This document shows positions 63,171-64,000 of a stretch of DNA of 64,000 bases, piece after piece (within the stretch, counting starts at the first letter, position 1; each line of letters opens with the position of its first letter). The position numbers and the translations under genes were made by a program. Under the pieces are notes generated by a model. It searched no databases. It was not told the DNA's origin and was given only the letters and a program-made list of their open reading frames with translations. The stretch is taken from NCBI GenBank assembly GCA_028285105.1, contig JANQQE010000021.1:372001-436000 (forward strand), given 5' to 3'. The DNA is from Alphaproteobacteria bacterium. Lineage in GTDB: Bacteria > Planctomycetota > Phycisphaerae > UBA1845.

Positions 63171-63216
63171 GATCGGCGGACCGTGCGGAGGGGCGGTCCG
63201 TCGATCTTCTATTTTT
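63171..63216 (+). terminator. intrinsic terminator of the flagellin gene
   Basis: GATCGGCGGACC and GGTCCGTCGATC form a 12-bp stem (one G-U) with a 12-base loop, followed by TTCTATTTTT, 56 bp after the flagellin stop. Confidence 0.85.
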
Positions 63217-63371
63217 ACGCGACGGTTCTACACAGCTGTCTCCACATCTTACGCCCTATAAGTAAGCAAAATCCCGGGCAGACAAAGGCTGCGATTCGAT
63301 CGCCCGATGAAACAGAAAGGTGCGGATTCATTTGGATGCGCGAGTATCACGGGTTTGGATCAGGGCTTGGC

Positions 63372-64000
63372 ATGAAGCAAAATCGAAACGCACCTTGTTC
63401 CTGCGGCAGCGGTAAGAAAGCCAAGCAATGTTGCATGCGTTCGCCCGCGATGCCCGCATCGACCCAACCCAATATGCGCGTGCCGATGAAGGTCATTCAA
63501 CGCTCGGCTGCAACCGATGGCATCATCCGCTCTTGCGACGGATGCCAAGCGTGTTGCGCCGGCGCGCTGACAATCAACGATCCGGAGTTGGTCGTGTCGC
63601 GCGGTGTACGCTGCCCCAATCTCAATGCGACGGGTTGCTCGATCCATGGTCCGTCGCTACCGAAAACCTGCTCTGGGTTTGTTTGCAGCTATCTTGTCGA
63701 GCCCGGCGACTTGTCTGCGGACGATCGGCCCGACCGTGTCGGCGCGATTGTGCGCTTGGTGCGTAACAACAAGCTCGAACCACCACTTGATCGCGTGGTG
63801 CATTTGAATGAATGCATGCCCGAAGGGTTGCAGCGCATTCTTGCGAATCCGAATTGGGGCACGATTATTCTCAACGATGTGATGGCCGGCATCCCGCTGC
63901 TTTGTTCATTCTGGGACGACGATCACGCGCGGGAAATCATTCACTTGCGATTCGAGGGTGGGCGACTACGCTGTGAACTGACGTCATGCCAATCGGATGG
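63372..64000 (+). CDS. SEC-C motif plus YkgJ-type cysteine-cluster protein, N-terminal part
   Basis: Open frame from the ATG at 63372 to the right edge without a stop (209 codons visible). The first 22 residues are a SEC-C zinc motif (APCSCGSGKKAKQCC). After a short basic linker comes a YkgJ/CxxCxxCC-type zinc- or iron-chelating domain: RSCDGCQACCAGALTIND, GVRCPNLNATGCSIHG, PKTCSGFVCSYL. The later part is a mixed alpha/beta region with WGTIILNDVMAGIP and further Cys (ELTSC). SEC-C ends usually target ribosome or SecA partners; the YkgJ cluster is of uncertain role. The combination looks real because the two lie in one clean frame. Confidence 0.8.
   Translation, partial: MKQNRNAPCSCGSGKKAKQCCMRSPAMPASTQPNMRVPMKVIQRSAATDGIIRSCDGCQACCAGALTINDPELVVSRGVRCPNLNATGCSIHGPSLPKTCSGFVCSYLVEPGDLSADDRPDRVGAIVRLVRNNKLEPPLDRVVHLNECMPEGLQRILANPNWGTIILNDVMAGIPLLCSFWDDDHAREIIHLRFEGGRLRCELTSCQSD

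Overview
The window (about 64 kb, moderately GC-rich, dense genes on both strands) looks like an ordinary bacterial chromosome segment. The likeliest source is a planctomycete, perhaps Phycisphaerae-like. This is an inference from gene content: a PEP-CTERM protein with Arg-rich tails, a GAF/SpoIIE phosphatase of a kind I associate with that phylum, an aroD-aroE fusion, a complete Tad pilus locus, a flagellin with unusual termini, and REP-like palindromes of a type I recall from planctomycete genomes. No rRNA is present to fix taxonomy.

Layout. 0-9.5 kb: the 3' end of a PilB/GspE-type ATPase gene, a solitary beta-class DNA methyltransferase, a frameshifted DUF3592-like gene, cinA, an ATP-grasp/HAD pair, the def-fmt pair (deformylase and Met-tRNA formyltransferase), a TPR protein and rpsT. 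9.5-17 kb: a TlyA-like methyltransferase without its S4 domain, an HDAC-family deacetylase, a type II haloacid dehalogenase-like protein, a sugar-type ABC importer (binding protein and two permeases, no ATPase) and an isolated rplU. 17-22 kb: a PTS EIIA, two parS-like sites with parB, and aroDE-aroK. 21.7-25 kb: a putative signalling cluster with a receiver-XRE regulator, a GAF/SpoIIE phosphatase whose coding sequence runs past any canonical start codon, and an unknown conserved-looking protein. 25-31.6 kb: an O-antigen ligase-like protein with TPRs, a structured candidate sRNA, cysC, a large membrane protein and pgpA. 31.7-36.3 kb: metH and a PAP2 phosphatase.

36.7-48.5 kb is one Tad/Flp pilus locus, all on the plus strand: flp pilin (57 aa), prepilin peptidase, TadE, CpaB/RcpC, secretin, TadG with a split vWA domain, TadZ/CpaE, TadA/CpaF, TadB and TadC, ended by a strong terminator. 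Together these make, cleave, export and energise an adhesive pilus; no TadD or RcpB gene is visible. The locus is interrupted by a terminator plus a perfect 21-bp inverted repeat, so it is probably at least two transcription units.

48.6-64 kb: a PEP-CTERM protein that is two complete preproteins fused head to tail in one reading frame, a lipoprotein, a CPBP protease, tRNA-Ser(GGA), a GNAT, a PIG-L deacetylase, an HdrD-like iron-sulfur oxidoreductase, tRNA-Glu(UUC), polX, a sodium/proton antiporter-type carrier, recO, a flagellin, and a SEC-C/YkgJ-type cysteine-rich protein cut by the right edge.

I do not see a phage, IS element, CRISPR array or defence island. The best leads for something new are the tandem PEP-CTERM double preprotein, the SpoIIE gene lacking a canonical start beside a receiver-XRE regulator, and the candidate sRNA at 27.4 kb.
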